A DNA stretch of 64,000 bases. Source: Mycobacterium sp. MYCO198283. Lineage in GTDB: Bacteria > Actinomycetota > Actinomycetes > Mycobacteriales > Mycobacteriaceae. Positions 54,559 to 62,728 of the stretch are shown here, in pieces. A model generated the notes under the pieces. The model was not told the origin of the DNA. It searched no databases and worked only from the letters and a program-made list of their open reading frames with translations. The stretch is from positions 186,001 to 250,000 of the forward strand of contig NZ_JAJQJI010000002.1 in the NCBI RefSeq assembly GCF_021213805.1, written 5' to 3'. Within the stretch, counting starts at the first letter, position 1. The number at the start of each line of letters is the position of its first letter. The translations under genes were made by a program, and so were the position numbers.

Positions 54559-55008
54559 ATGAGTACTCCCACCACCGCTCGGCCGGCTGCGAATTCCCAG
54601 ACGTCCGAGGGTCCCGTCGCACCGGAGAAGCCGAGGCGCCGGCGCACGCTGTACCGCGGCGACCCTGGCATGTGGTCGTGGGTGCTGCACCGGATCAGCG
54701 GCGCGACGATCTTCTTCTTCATGTTCGTCCACGTCGTCGACACGGCCCTGGTGCGCGTCAGCCCGGAGGCCTACAACTCCGTCGTCGAGACCTACAAGAC
54801 GCCGATCGTCGGGTTGATGGAGATCGGCCTCGTCGCCGCCGTGCTGTACCACGCCCTCAACGGCATCCGGGTGATCCTGATCGACTTCTGGTCGGAAGGT
54901 CCCCGCTACCAGCGGCAGATGCTCTGGGTCGTCGCCGGCATCTTCCTCGTCGTGATGATCGCCTCGCTGGGCGTCATCGGCATCCACATGTGGGAGCGAT
55001 TCGCGTGA
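54559..55008 (+). CDS. sdhC: Succinate dehydrogenase cytochrome b subunit SdhC
   Basis: 149 residues with three membrane helices. The block GDPGMWSWVLHRISGATIFFFMFVHVVDTALV contains the S/H-R-I-S-G motif and a heme/quinone-region His, and YHALNGIRVILIDFW the third-helix His. It anchors the SdhAB dimer and contributes to quinone binding. First gene of sdhCDAB (the Sdh2-type operon, as Rv3316-Rv3319); overlaps sdhD by GTGA. Confidence 0.94.
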   Translation: MSTPTTARPAANSQTSEGPVAPEKPRRRRTLYRGDPGMWSWVLHRISGATIFFFMFVHVVDTALVRVSPEAYNSVVETYKTPIVGLMEIGLVAAVLYHALNGIRVILIDFWSEGPRYQRQMLWVVAGIFLVVMIASLGVIGIHMWERFA

Positions 55009-55472
55009 GCGCACCAGCAGCCGAGAACAAGCGCGGCCCCGAAGCCCCGGTGTTGCAGCGCAGCCACGACCGGCCGCCCGCGCTGGACAACCCCCGCGCC
55101 CCGCGGCGCGCGAGCGGCCTGCCGAACTTCGAGAAGTACGCCTGGCTCTTCATGCGCTTCTCGGGCATCGTGCTGGTGTTCCTGGCGCTCGGCCACCTGT
55201 TCGTCATGCTCATGTGGGACAACGGCGTCTACCGCGTCGACTTCAACTACGTGGCGCAGCGCTGGGCGTCGCCGTTCTGGCAGACCTGGGACCTGCTGCT
55301 GCTGTGGCTGGCCCAGCTGCACGGCGGCAACGGACTGCGCGTCATCATCGCCGACTACGCCCGCAAGCCGGTCACCCGGTTCTGGCTCAACGCCCTGCTG
55401 GCGACGTCGCTGATCTTCATCCTGGTGCTCGGCACGTACGTGCTGGTCACCTTCGACCCGAACATCGGGTAA
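55005..55472 (+). CDS. sdhD: Succinate dehydrogenase membrane anchor SdhD
   Basis: 155 residues. A Pro/Arg-rich cytoplasmic N-terminus of about 40 residues precedes three membrane helices (YAWLFMRFSGIVLVFLALGHL, FWQTWDLLLLWLAQLHGGNG, LLATSLIFILVLGTYVLV). It pairs with SdhC to hold the catalytic dimer and bind quinone/heme. GTG start overlapping the sdhC stop; sdhA follows 17 bp after its stop. Confidence 0.93.
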   Translation: MSAPAAENKRGPEAPVLQRSHDRPPALDNPRAPRRASGLPNFEKYAWLFMRFSGIVLVFLALGHLFVMLMWDNGVYRVDFNYVAQRWASPFWQTWDLLLLWLAQLHGGNGLRVIIADYARKPVTRFWLNALLATSLIFILVLGTYVLVTFDPNIG

Positions 55473-55489
55473 ATCGGGAGCCGCACACC

Positions 55490-57244
55490 ATGATTCAAGA
55501 ACACCGGTACGACGTCGTCATCGTCGGCGCGGGCGGCGCGGGGATGCGCGCCGCGGTCGAGGCGGGCCCGCGCGTGCGGACCGCCGTGCTGACCAAGCTG
55601 TACCCCACCCGCAGCCACACCGGCGCCGCGCAGGGCGGCATGTGCGCGGCGCTGGCCAACGTCGAGGACGACAACTGGGAGTGGCACACCTTCGACACCG
55701 TCAAGGGCGGCGACTACCTCGCCGACCAGGACGCGGTGGAGATCATGTGCAAGGAGGCGATCGACGCCGTCCTCGACCTGGAGAAGATGGGGATGCCGTT
55801 CAACCGCACCCCCGAGGGCCGCATCGACCAGCGCCGGTTCGGCGGGCACACCCGTGACCACGGCAAAGCCCCCGTGCGCCGCGCCTGTTACGCCGCCGAC
55901 CGCACCGGCCACATGATCCTGCAGACGCTGTACCAAAACTGCGTCAAGCACGACGTGCAGTTCTTCAACGAGTTCTACGCGCTCGACATCGCGCTGACCG
56001 AGACGTCGTCCGGCCCGGTCGCGACCGGCGTCATCGCCTACGAGCTGGCGACCGGCGACATCCACGTCTTCCACGCCAAGTCGGTCGTGTTCGCCACCGG
56101 CGGCTCGGGCCGCATGTACAAGACCACCTCCAACGCGCACACGCTCACCGGCGACGGGCTGGGCATCGTGTTCCGCAAGGGACTTCCGTTGGAGGACATG
56201 GAGTTCCACCAGTTCCACCCGACGGGCCTGGCCGGGCTCGGCATCCTCATCTCCGAAGCCGTGCGCGGCGAGGGGGGCCGGCTGCTCAACGCCGACGGCG
56301 AGCGGTTCATGGAGCGCTACGCGCCGACCATCGTCGACCTCGCGCCGCGCGACATCGTCGCCCGCTCGATGGTGCTCGAGGTGCTCGAAGGCCGCGGCGC
56401 CGGACCGAACAAGGACTACGTCTACATCGACGTGCGGCACCTGGGCGCCGACGTGCTCGAAGCCAAGCTGCCCGACATCACCGAGTTCGCCCGCACCTAC
56501 CTGGGCGTCGACCCGGTCAAGGAGCTGGTGCCGGTCTATCCGACGTGCCACTACGTCATGGGCGGCATCCCGACCAACGTCAACGGCCAGGTGCTGCGCG
56601 ACAACGACAGCGCCGTGCCCGGGCTCTACGCCGCCGGCGAGTGCGCGTGCGTGTCGGTGCACGGTGCGAACCGGCTGGGCACCAATTCGCTGCTCGACAT
56701 CAACGTGTTCGGCCGCCGCGCCGGCATCGCGGCCGCCGAGTACGCCGAGCACCACGACTTCGTCGACATGCCGGAGAAGCCGGCGTCGATGGTCGTCGGG
56801 TGGGTGTCCGACATCCTCTCCGAGCACGGCAACGAGCGCGTCGCCGACATCCGCGGCGAGCTGCAGCAGTCGATGGACAACAACGCCGCGGTGTTCCGCA
56901 CCGAGGAGACGCTCAAGCAGGCGCTCACCGACATCCACGCGCTCAAGGAGCGCTACGGCCGGATCTCGGTGCACGACAAGGGCAAACGCTTCAACAGCGA
57001 CCTGCTCGAAGCCATCGAGCTGGGCTTCCTGTTGGAGCTGGCCGAGGTCACCGTCGTCGGCGCGCTGAACCGCAAGGAATCGCGCGGCGGCCACGCCCGC
57101 GAGGACTACCCGCACCGCGACGACACCAACTACATGCGCCACACCATGGCGTACAAGCAGGGCACCGACCTGCTGAGCGACATCGCGCTGGACTACAAGC
57201 CCGTCGTCCAGACGCGGTACGAGCCGATGGAACGGAAGTACTGA
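55490..57244 (+). CDS. sdhA: Succinate dehydrogenase flavoprotein subunit SdhA
   Basis: 584 residues. DVVIVGAGGAGMRAAVEA is the FAD-binding fold, TRSHTGAAQGGM contains the His that carries covalent FAD, and EFHQFHPTGLAGLG plus GGRLLNADGERF the substrate-site residues. The C-terminal RESRGGHAREDYPHRDD is typical. It oxidises succinate to fumarate on the cytoplasmic face and passes electrons to SdhB. The ATG giving MIQEHRYDV was chosen; a GGGAG site lies upstream. Confidence 0.97.
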   Translation: MIQEHRYDVVIVGAGGAGMRAAVEAGPRVRTAVLTKLYPTRSHTGAAQGGMCAALANVEDDNWEWHTFDTVKGGDYLADQDAVEIMCKEAIDAVLDLEKMGMPFNRTPEGRIDQRRFGGHTRDHGKAPVRRACYAADRTGHMILQTLYQNCVKHDVQFFNEFYALDIALTETSSGPVATGVIAYELATGDIHVFHAKSVVFATGGSGRMYKTTSNAHTLTGDGLGIVFRKGLPLEDMEFHQFHPTGLAGLGILISEAVRGEGGRLLNADGERFMERYAPTIVDLAPRDIVARSMVLEVLEGRGAGPNKDYVYIDVRHLGADVLEAKLPDITEFARTYLGVDPVKELVPVYPTCHYVMGGIPTNVNGQVLRDNDSAVPGLYAAGECACVSVHGANRLGTNSLLDINVFGRRAGIAAAEYAEHHDFVDMPEKPASMVVGWVSDILSEHGNERVADIRGELQQSMDNNAAVFRTEETLKQALTDIHALKERYGRISVHDKGKRFNSDLLEAIELGFLLELAEVTVVGALNRKESRGGHAREDYPHRDDTNYMRHTMAYKQGTDLLSDIALDYKPVVQTRYEPMERKY

Positions 57245-57278
57245 TCATGACCGCTGACGAGCGCTCGCGCGAGGAATC

Positions 57279-58070
57279 ATGACTGCAGTGATCGAACCCG
57301 ACACCAGAAGCCCCGAACTGCCGCCCGTCCCCGACGGCGCGGTGATGGTGACGCTGAAGGTCGCCCGCTTCAACCCGGAGGACCCGGACGCCTACGCGGA
57401 TTCCGGTGGCTGGCAGAGCTTTCGGGTGCCGTGCCTGCCCACCGACCGGCTGCTGAACCTGCTGCACTACGCCAAGGGCTACCTCGACGGCACGCTGACG
57501 TTCCGCCGGTCCTGCGCGCACGGGGTGTGCGGGTCGGACGCCATGCGCATCAACGGCGTCAACCGGCTGGCGTGCAAGGTGCTGATGCGCGACATGCTGC
57601 CGAAGAACCCGAAGAAGCAGCTCACCATCACCATCGAGCCCATCCGCGGCCTGCCCGTCGAGAAGGACCTCGTGGTGAACATGGAGCCGTTCTTCGACGC
57701 CTACAAGGCCGTCAAGCCGTACCTCATCACCAGCGGCAACCCGCCGACGCGCGAGCGCATCCAGAGCCAGACCGACCGGGCGCGCTACGACGACACCACA
57801 AAGTGCATCCTGTGCGCCGCGTGCACCACCGGCTGCCCGGTGTTCTGGAGCGAGGGCAGCTTCTTCGGGCCCGCCGCGATCGTCAACGCGCACCGGTTCA
57901 TCTTCGACAGCCGCGACGAGGGCGCCGCCGAGCGGCTGGAGATCCTCAACGAGGTCGACGGCGTGTGGCGCTGCCGCACCACCTTCAACTGCACCGACGC
58001 CTGCCCCCGCGGCATCCAGATCACCAAGGCGATCCAAGAGGTCAAGCGCGCGCTGATGTTCTCGCGGTAG
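57279..58070 (+). CDS. sdhB: Succinate dehydrogenase iron-sulfur subunit SdhB
   Basis: 263 residues. The N-terminal ferredoxin domain has SCAHGVCGSDAMRINGVNRLAC for the [2Fe-2S] cluster. The C-terminal domain has CILCAACTTGCPVFW and CRTTFNCTDACPRGI for [4Fe-4S] and [3Fe-4S]. It carries electrons from SdhA flavin to the quinone site. It begins 34 bp after sdhA with a GAGGAA-type site; last gene of the operon. Confidence 0.97.
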   Translation: MTAVIEPDTRSPELPPVPDGAVMVTLKVARFNPEDPDAYADSGGWQSFRVPCLPTDRLLNLLHYAKGYLDGTLTFRRSCAHGVCGSDAMRINGVNRLACKVLMRDMLPKNPKKQLTITIEPIRGLPVEKDLVVNMEPFFDAYKAVKPYLITSGNPPTRERIQSQTDRARYDDTTKCILCAACTTGCPVFWSEGSFFGPAAIVNAHRFIFDSRDEGAAERLEILNEVDGVWRCRTTFNCTDACPRGIQITKAIQEVKRALMFSR

Positions 58071-58096
58071 GCCAATCCCTTTTCCGCGGCTGCGCC

Positions 58097-58155
58097 GACA
58101 CTTAACCCGTTGCGACGACACGCCGTACGGGCTCGCACTGGCTTACGTCTCGGCG
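58097..58155 (+). repeat. Intergenic repeat copy A (upstream of DUF559-type gene)
   Basis: 59 bp that align without gaps to 59027-59085, identical at about 47 positions, in the same orientation. Both begin GACACTTAA and share TTGCGACGACACGCCG and ACGTCTCGGCG. Copy A begins 26 bp after the sdhB stop. Confidence 0.85.
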
Positions 58156-58186
58156 ACATGTCGGTGGTCGGCGGCAAAGTGCCGGC

Positions 58187-59035
58187 ATGGAGAAGGTCTT
58201 CGTCGGAAGCGACGCCGTCCGCGCGGGTGCTGTCACGCCGTACCAGTTGCGGTCGCGCTTCCGCGCCGTCTGCCCCGGTGTCTATGCGCCGTTGTCTGAG
58301 CCGCTTTCACTGCGGGATCGCACCGTGGCGACGTGGCTGTGGTCCGGCAGGCACGGGGTGATCGCGGAGCTCGCTGCCACGGCGCTGCACGGGTCGAGCT
58401 GGGTCGACGACGACGTGCCGATCGCCGTCGTCTCGCGCAACACCAACCCGCCCGTCGGCATCGTGACCCGCAACTATCGCCTCGCCGCCGGCGAGGTCAC
58501 CACCGTCTGCGGACTGCCGGTCACGACGTCGGCCCGCACGGCCTACGACCTGGGCAGACTGCTCCCGCGCAGCGACGCGATCGCGCGTCTCGATGCGCTG
58601 CGCCGGGCGAAGCCGTTCCAGGCGGCCGACGTGCTGCGGATCGCCGCCGCCCACCCGGGTGCGCGCGGCGTCCGCCAACTTCGGTCCCTGTTGCCGCTGG
58701 TCGACGCGGGTGCCGCGTCGCCGAAGGAGAGCGAGCTCAGGCTGCTCCTGCTCGACGCGGGCCTCCCCCGACCCGAGACGCAGATTGCCATTGTCGAACG
58801 CTTCCGGCCCATCGCGTTTCTCGACATGGGTTGGCAGGACTACCAGGTCGCGGCGGAGTACGACGGTGACCAACACCGCACCGACCGGCGGCAGTTCAGC
58901 AAGGACGTTCGACGCCTAGAGATGTTGCAGAGCCGAGGCTGGCTGATCGTGCGGGTACTTGCCGGCGACCGGCCCGACGACGTGGTCGCGCGGGTGCGTG
59001 CGGCACTGCTCAGCAGGGGCTATCGCGACACTTAA
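58187..59035 (+). CDS. AbiEi-like + DUF559 (PD-(D/E)XK-type) endonuclease-like protein
   Basis: 282 residues, same architecture as the gene at 39497. The N-terminal winged-helix-like region reads AGAVTPYQLRSRFRAVCPGVYAPL. A middle domain with DVGLPVTTSARTAYDL-type order follows. The C-terminal Vsr-like fold has Glu in SPKESELRLLLLDAG, Asp in AFLDMGW and EYDGDQHR before RRLEMLQSRGWLIVRV. No partner toxin, methylase or nuclease gene is adjacent. ATG has a weak site. The last codons and stop lie inside repeat copy B. It separates sdhB from the ECF41-type locus. Confidence 0.8.
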   Translation: MEKVFVGSDAVRAGAVTPYQLRSRFRAVCPGVYAPLSEPLSLRDRTVATWLWSGRHGVIAELAATALHGSSWVDDDVPIAVVSRNTNPPVGIVTRNYRLAAGEVTTVCGLPVTTSARTAYDLGRLLPRSDAIARLDALRRAKPFQAADVLRIAAAHPGARGVRQLRSLLPLVDAGAASPKESELRLLLLDAGLPRPETQIAIVERFRPIAFLDMGWQDYQVAAEYDGDQHRTDRRQFSKDVRRLEMLQSRGWLIVRVLAGDRPDDVVARVRAALLSRGYRDT

Positions 59036-59085
59036 TGCATTGCGACGACACGCCGACGGGTATCGCACTGCAACACGTCTCGGCG
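59027..59085 (+). repeat. Intergenic repeat copy B (overlaps end of DUF559-type gene)
   Basis: Second copy of the 59-bp element at 58097-58155. Its first bases encode the last residues (Asp-Thr) and stop of the DUF559-type gene. Because copy A reads Asp-Thr-stop in the same place, copy A may be a remnant of the 3' end of another such gene. Confidence 0.85.
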
Positions 59086-59110
59086 CGGGCGGCGGCGCGG
59101 CGGCGGGCGC

Positions 59111-59137
59111 TGTCACATTCGAGCGGGCTGCGTCGTC
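59111..59137 (+). promoter_or_regulatory. ECF41-type promoter of the carboxymuconolactone decarboxylase gene
   Basis: TGTCACA (59111-59117), a 16-bp spacer and CGTC (59134-59137) match the promoter described for ECF41 sigma factors. The expected start lies at or within a few bases of the ATG at 59146, so the mRNA may be nearly leaderless. Confidence 0.65.
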
Positions 59138-59145
59138 AACCGGAT

Positions 59146-59730
59146 ATGACCACCACACGCATCGCACCCCTGCCGCCTCAACGCGCCTCGCTGCTCACCC
59201 GGCTGCTGTACCGCTACGCCCGCCGCCGCTTCGGCGAGGTGCCCGAACCCTTCGCCGTCTACGCACACCACCGCAAGCTGCTGGTCGCCGGCGCCGTGCA
59301 CGAAGGCCTGCTCCAGCGGGCGTCGACAACCCTGCCCGCCAGCGTCCGCGAGCTCGCCGTGTACTGGACGGCCCGGCGCGTCGGCTGCTCGTGGTGCGTG
59401 GACTTCGGCGCGATGCTGCAGCGCCTCGACGGCCTGGACGTCGACCGGCTGACGCACATCGACGACTACGCCACCTCGCCGGCCTACACCGACGACGAGC
59501 GTGCGGCGATCGCCTACGCCGACGCGATGACCACCGATCCGCACACCGTCACCGACGAGCAGGTGGCCGACCTGCGCACGAGGTTCGGCGACGCCGGCGT
59601 CATCGAGCTGACCTACCAGATCGGCGTGGAGAACATGCGGGCGCGCATGAACGCCGCGCTGGGCATCACCGAGCAGGGCTTCAGCGCCGGGGCGTGCCGG
59701 GTGCCGTGGCAGGCAGCGGAGAACCCGTGA
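59146..59730 (+). CDS. AhpD-like/carboxymuconolactone decarboxylase family protein
   Basis: 194 residues. TLPASVRELAVYWTARRVGCSWCVDFG carries the CxxC pair (Cys81, Cys84) of AhpD-type alkylhydroperoxidases, followed by YTDDERAAIAYADAMT with the conserved acidic and His-like positions. Such proteins reduce peroxides or act in redox relays; the true substrate is unknown. It is the kind of gene regularly paired with ECF41 sigma factors. Its 3' end overlaps the convergent sigma factor gene by 50 bp. Confidence 0.9.
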   Translation: MTTTRIAPLPPQRASLLTRLLYRYARRRFGEVPEPFAVYAHHRKLLVAGAVHEGLLQRASTTLPASVRELAVYWTARRVGCSWCVDFGAMLQRLDGLDVDRLTHIDDYATSPAYTDDERAAIAYADAMTTDPHTVTDEQVADLRTRFGDAGVIELTYQIGVENMRARMNAALGITEQGFSAGACRVPWQAAENP

Positions 59731-60592
59731 ACTTGTCCGGGTTGGCGACGTCCCAGATCGCGGCGACGCGGCCGTCGCGCACGGTCAGCGCCTGGATGCG
59801 GGGCGTCAGCTCCGGCCACTCGTCGGTGGCCGGCAGGCCCGCGCTGAGCAGGCCGAGCTCGCCGTTGACCCGCACCAGCTCACCGGCGGAGAAGAACCGC
59901 GGGCCGTAGCGGCGGGCCAGCCCGAACAGGAAGCGGGCCACCTTGTCCGGCCCGCGAATCACCTGCGGCGCGGTGGGCGCCCGCCGGTTGCTGTCGCCGG
60001 TGAACGTGACGTCGGGATGCAGCAGCGCGACCACGCCGGCCAGATCGCCGGCCGCCATCGCCGCTAGCAGCTTGCCGACCACCTCGTCGTGCGACGCGGT
60101 CGGTGGCGGCGCGGCGGCGACCACCCGCCGGGCCCGTGACGCCAGCTGTCGCGCCGCGGCGGGGCTGACGCCCAGCACGTCGGCGACCTCGCCGAACGGC
60201 ACGGCGAAGCCGTCGTGCAGCACGAACGCCACCCGCTGGTCGGGCGTCAACCGCTCGAGCACCACCATGGCGGCGAACCGCGCGTCCTCGTGCGCGACGA
60301 CGACCGCCAGCGGGTCGTCGCGGTCAAGCGGCGTCACGACCGGTTCGGGCAGCCACTGGCCGGCGTAGTGCTCGCGGCGCCGCGGCGCCGACCGCAGCCG
60401 GTCGAGCGCCAGCCGGCTGACGACCGTCGTGAGCCACGCCCGCGGCTCGGCCACCTCGGCGGGCGCCGACGACGCCCAGCGCAGGTACGCGTCCTGCACC
60501 AGGTCCTCGGCGTCGGCGAACGTGCCGGTGAGCCGATAGGCCACCGCCAGCAGGTGAGGCCGCTGCGCCTCGAACTCGGCGACCGACGTCAT
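59681..60592 (-). CDS. ECF41-type sigma factor with fused SnoaL-like domain (SigJ-like)
   Basis: 303 residues. Region 2 (LLAVAYRLTGTFADAEDLVQDAYLRWA) and region 4 (VAFVLHDGFAVPFGEVADVLGVSPAAARQLASRARR) are separated by a linker containing the ECF41 motif WLPEP (residues 80-84). A C-terminal SnoaL-like domain (from about residue 165) ends in NPDKF near residue 284, matching the conserved NPDKL motif. In this group the fused domain modulates sigma activity in place of an anti-sigma factor. It faces the carboxymuconolactone decarboxylase gene and is divergent from an amino-acid permease gene, with only 29 bp between starts. Confidence 0.9.
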   Translation of the reverse strand: MTSVAEFEAQRPHLLAVAYRLTGTFADAEDLVQDAYLRWASSAPAEVAEPRAWLTTVVSRLALDRLRSAPRRREHYAGQWLPEPVVTPLDRDDPLAVVVAHEDARFAAMVVLERLTPDQRVAFVLHDGFAVPFGEVADVLGVSPAAARQLASRARRVVAAAPPPTASHDEVVGKLLAAMAAGDLAGVVALLHPDVTFTGDSNRRAPTAPQVIRGPDKVARFLFGLARRYGPRFFSAGELVRVNGELGLLSAGLPATDEWPELTPRIQALTVRDGRVAAIWDVANPDKFTGSPLPATAPGTPRR

Positions 60593-60621
60593 GGGACCAT
60601 CGTGCCCCTATCCTCCACGTC

Positions 60622-62169
60622 ATGACCACGACGGAATCGCCGCCCGCCGCCGGCGCTAAGGGTCTGCAGGCCGGCGCGCTGGGGCTGGTCGGCAACATCG
60701 TGATCGGGCTGGGGGCCGTCGCACCCGCCTACAGTCTGGCGGCGACGCTGGGCTACGTGGTGCTCGCGGCGGGCGAGAAGGCGCCGTCGATGTTCGTGGT
60801 GGCGTTCATCCCGATGCTCCTCGTCGCGTTCGCCTGCAAGGAGCTGTCGCAGGACACGCCGGACTGCGGCACCACCTTCACCTGGGGCGCGAAGGCGTTC
60901 GGGCCGTGGGTCGGGTGGATCGGCGGCTGGGGCCTGGCGGTGTCCGCCATCATCGTGCTCGCCAACGTGGCCGAGGTCGCGGCGATCTACCTGTACCGCT
61001 TCCTGGGCGACGTGACGGGGAACGGCGAGCACAACCTCTTCAACACCCTCGCCGACGACCTGCTCGCCAGGATCCTGCTCGGGTCGTTCTTCATCGTCGC
61101 GATGACGTGGGTGAGCGCCCGCGGCATCGTGCTGGCCGAGCGCATCCAGACCGTCATGATGGCCATCCAGTTCGGCGTGCTGATCTGCGTGAGCGTCATC
61201 GCGTTGACGCGGGTGCTCACCGACACCGCCGGCGACCAGGCCATCACGCCGTCGTGGGGCTGGTTGTGGCCGAGCGGACTGGACTCGTCGTCGATCGCCG
61301 CGGCGGTGATCCTGTGCATCTTCATCTACTGGGGCTGGGACGCGTGCCTGGCTGTCGGCGAGGAGACGAAGGACCCCGGCCGTACGCCCGGGCTCGCCGC
61401 GGTCATCACGACGTTGATCCTGCTGTGCACCTACGTGCTGGTGGCCTACGCCGTGCAGAGCTTCGCCGGGTTCGGCGACACCGGAATCGGCCTGACCAAC
61501 GTGCGCAACGCCGACGACGTGCTGACGATCCTCGGCGACCCCGTCGCGGGCACCGTGGCCGCTGCGGCGCTCCTGCTGACGGTGTCGGTGTCGGCGCTGT
61601 CGAGCACGCAGACCACCATCCTGCCGACCGCGCGCGGCACGCTGTCCATGGCGGTCTACGAGGCCATCCCGAAGCGGTTCGCGCGCGTCCACCCCCGGTT
61701 CATGACGCCGGCGTTCGGCACCGTGGTGATGGGCGCGTCGGCGCTCGGCTTCTATCTGGTGCTCAGCCTCGTCAGCCAGAACGCGCTGCAGGATTCGGTC
61801 GCCTCGCTCGGGCTCGCGGTGGCGTTCTACTACGGCATCACCGCCTACAGCTGCGTGTGGTACTTCCGTCGCACGCTCCGCACGTCGGCGCGCAACCTGT
61901 TCTTGCGCGGCGTCTTTCCGCTGCTCGGGGCGCTGGCGATGACGTGGGCGTTCGTGCAGAGCGCGGTCGACATGATCGACCCGGCGTACGGCGAGACCGC
62001 CTACGGCCCGCTCGGCGGGGTGTTCGTGCTCGGCGTCGGCATGCTGGTGCTCGGTGTCCCGCTGATGCTGCTGTGCTTCGCGTTCGGCACGAGACGGTTC
62101 TTCCGCGGCGAGACCCTGAGCGTCACCACCGACCTGCCCGCGGTCGTGGCCCCGGGCAGCGGCCGCTGA
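60622..62169 (+). CDS. APC-family amino-acid permease
   Basis: 515 residues with about 12 membrane helices, amino acid-polyamine-organocation superfamily. LGLVGNIVIGLGAVAPAYSLAATLGYV is the first helix with the substrate-loop Gly motif, and FIYWGWDACLAVGEETKDPGRTPGLAAV the helix-6 to loop region typical of the group. It probably imports an amino acid or amine. The downstream Lrp/AsnC regulator, 40 bp away on the same strand, is a likely controller or co-expressed partner. Confidence 0.9.
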   Translation: MTTTESPPAAGAKGLQAGALGLVGNIVIGLGAVAPAYSLAATLGYVVLAAGEKAPSMFVVAFIPMLLVAFACKELSQDTPDCGTTFTWGAKAFGPWVGWIGGWGLAVSAIIVLANVAEVAAIYLYRFLGDVTGNGEHNLFNTLADDLLARILLGSFFIVAMTWVSARGIVLAERIQTVMMAIQFGVLICVSVIALTRVLTDTAGDQAITPSWGWLWPSGLDSSSIAAAVILCIFIYWGWDACLAVGEETKDPGRTPGLAAVITTLILLCTYVLVAYAVQSFAGFGDTGIGLTNVRNADDVLTILGDPVAGTVAAAALLLTVSVSALSSTQTTILPTARGTLSMAVYEAIPKRFARVHPRFMTPAFGTVVMGASALGFYLVLSLVSQNALQDSVASLGLAVAFYYGITAYSCVWYFRRTLRTSARNLFLRGVFPLLGALAMTWAFVQSAVDMIDPAYGETAYGPLGGVFVLGVGMLVLGVPLMLLCFAFGTRRFFRGETLSVTTDLPAVVAPGSGR

Positions 62170-62209
62170 GCGGTTCCGACGGCGACCGAAGCGGTGCACA
62201 ATCGTGCGC

Positions 62210-62728
62210 ATGGCTGACACCGGAGTACACGCCGGCATCCGCACGCCGCCGTTGCGGACCGCGTCCGGGGCGAGGCCGTCCGTCCAGCTCGACGACCTGT
62301 CCAAAGCGATCATCGAAGAATTGCAGGCCGACGGCCGGCGCTCGTATGCCGGCATCGGCAAGGCGGTGGGGCTGTCGGAGGCCGCGGTCCGCCAGCGCGT
62401 GCAGCGCATGGTGGACTCCGGCGTCATGCAGATCGTGGCGGTCACCGATCCGATGCAGCTCGGGTTCGCCCGGCAGGCCATGATCGGCATCCGCTGCAGC
62501 GGCGACACCACCAAGGTCGCCGAGCAACTGGCAGCCATCGATGCCGTCGACTACGTCGTCCTCACCGCCGGGTCGTTCGACGCGATCATCGAAGTCGTGT
62601 GCGAGGACGACGGCGACCTGCTCGAGCTGCTCAACACCCGCATCCGCGCGGTCCCCGGCGTGACCTCCACCGAAACCCTGGTCTATCTGAAACTCGTGAA
62701 GCAGCAATACGACTGGGGTACCCGGTGA
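62210..62728 (+). CDS. Lrp/AsnC-family transcriptional regulator
   Basis: 172 residues. The helix-turn-helix lies in DDLSKAIIEELQADGRRSYAGIGKAVGLSEAAVRQRVQRMVDSGVM, followed by the RAM ligand-binding domain (GFARQAMIGIRC, VDYVVLTAGSFDAIIEVVCEDDGDLLELL). The ATG giving MADTGVHAG is preferred; a GTG two codons upstream is possible. It overlaps the SMP-30 gene by GTGA and follows the permease, so it probably senses an amino acid related to the transporter's substrate. Confidence 0.92.
   Translation: MADTGVHAGIRTPPLRTASGARPSVQLDDLSKAIIEELQADGRRSYAGIGKAVGLSEAAVRQRVQRMVDSGVMQIVAVTDPMQLGFARQAMIGIRCSGDTTKVAEQLAAIDAVDYVVLTAGSFDAIIEVVCEDDGDLLELLNTRIRAVPGVTSTETLVYLKLVKQQYDWGTR

Noticed and set aside
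55355-57142. Long minus-strand frame opposite sdhA
   Set aside because: It is the complement of SdhA third positions; the plus frame has all flavoprotein motifs.
59058-59063. SigF -10 (GGGTAT) inside repeat copy B
   Set aside because: No -35 at the required distance, and the bases differ in repeat copy A.
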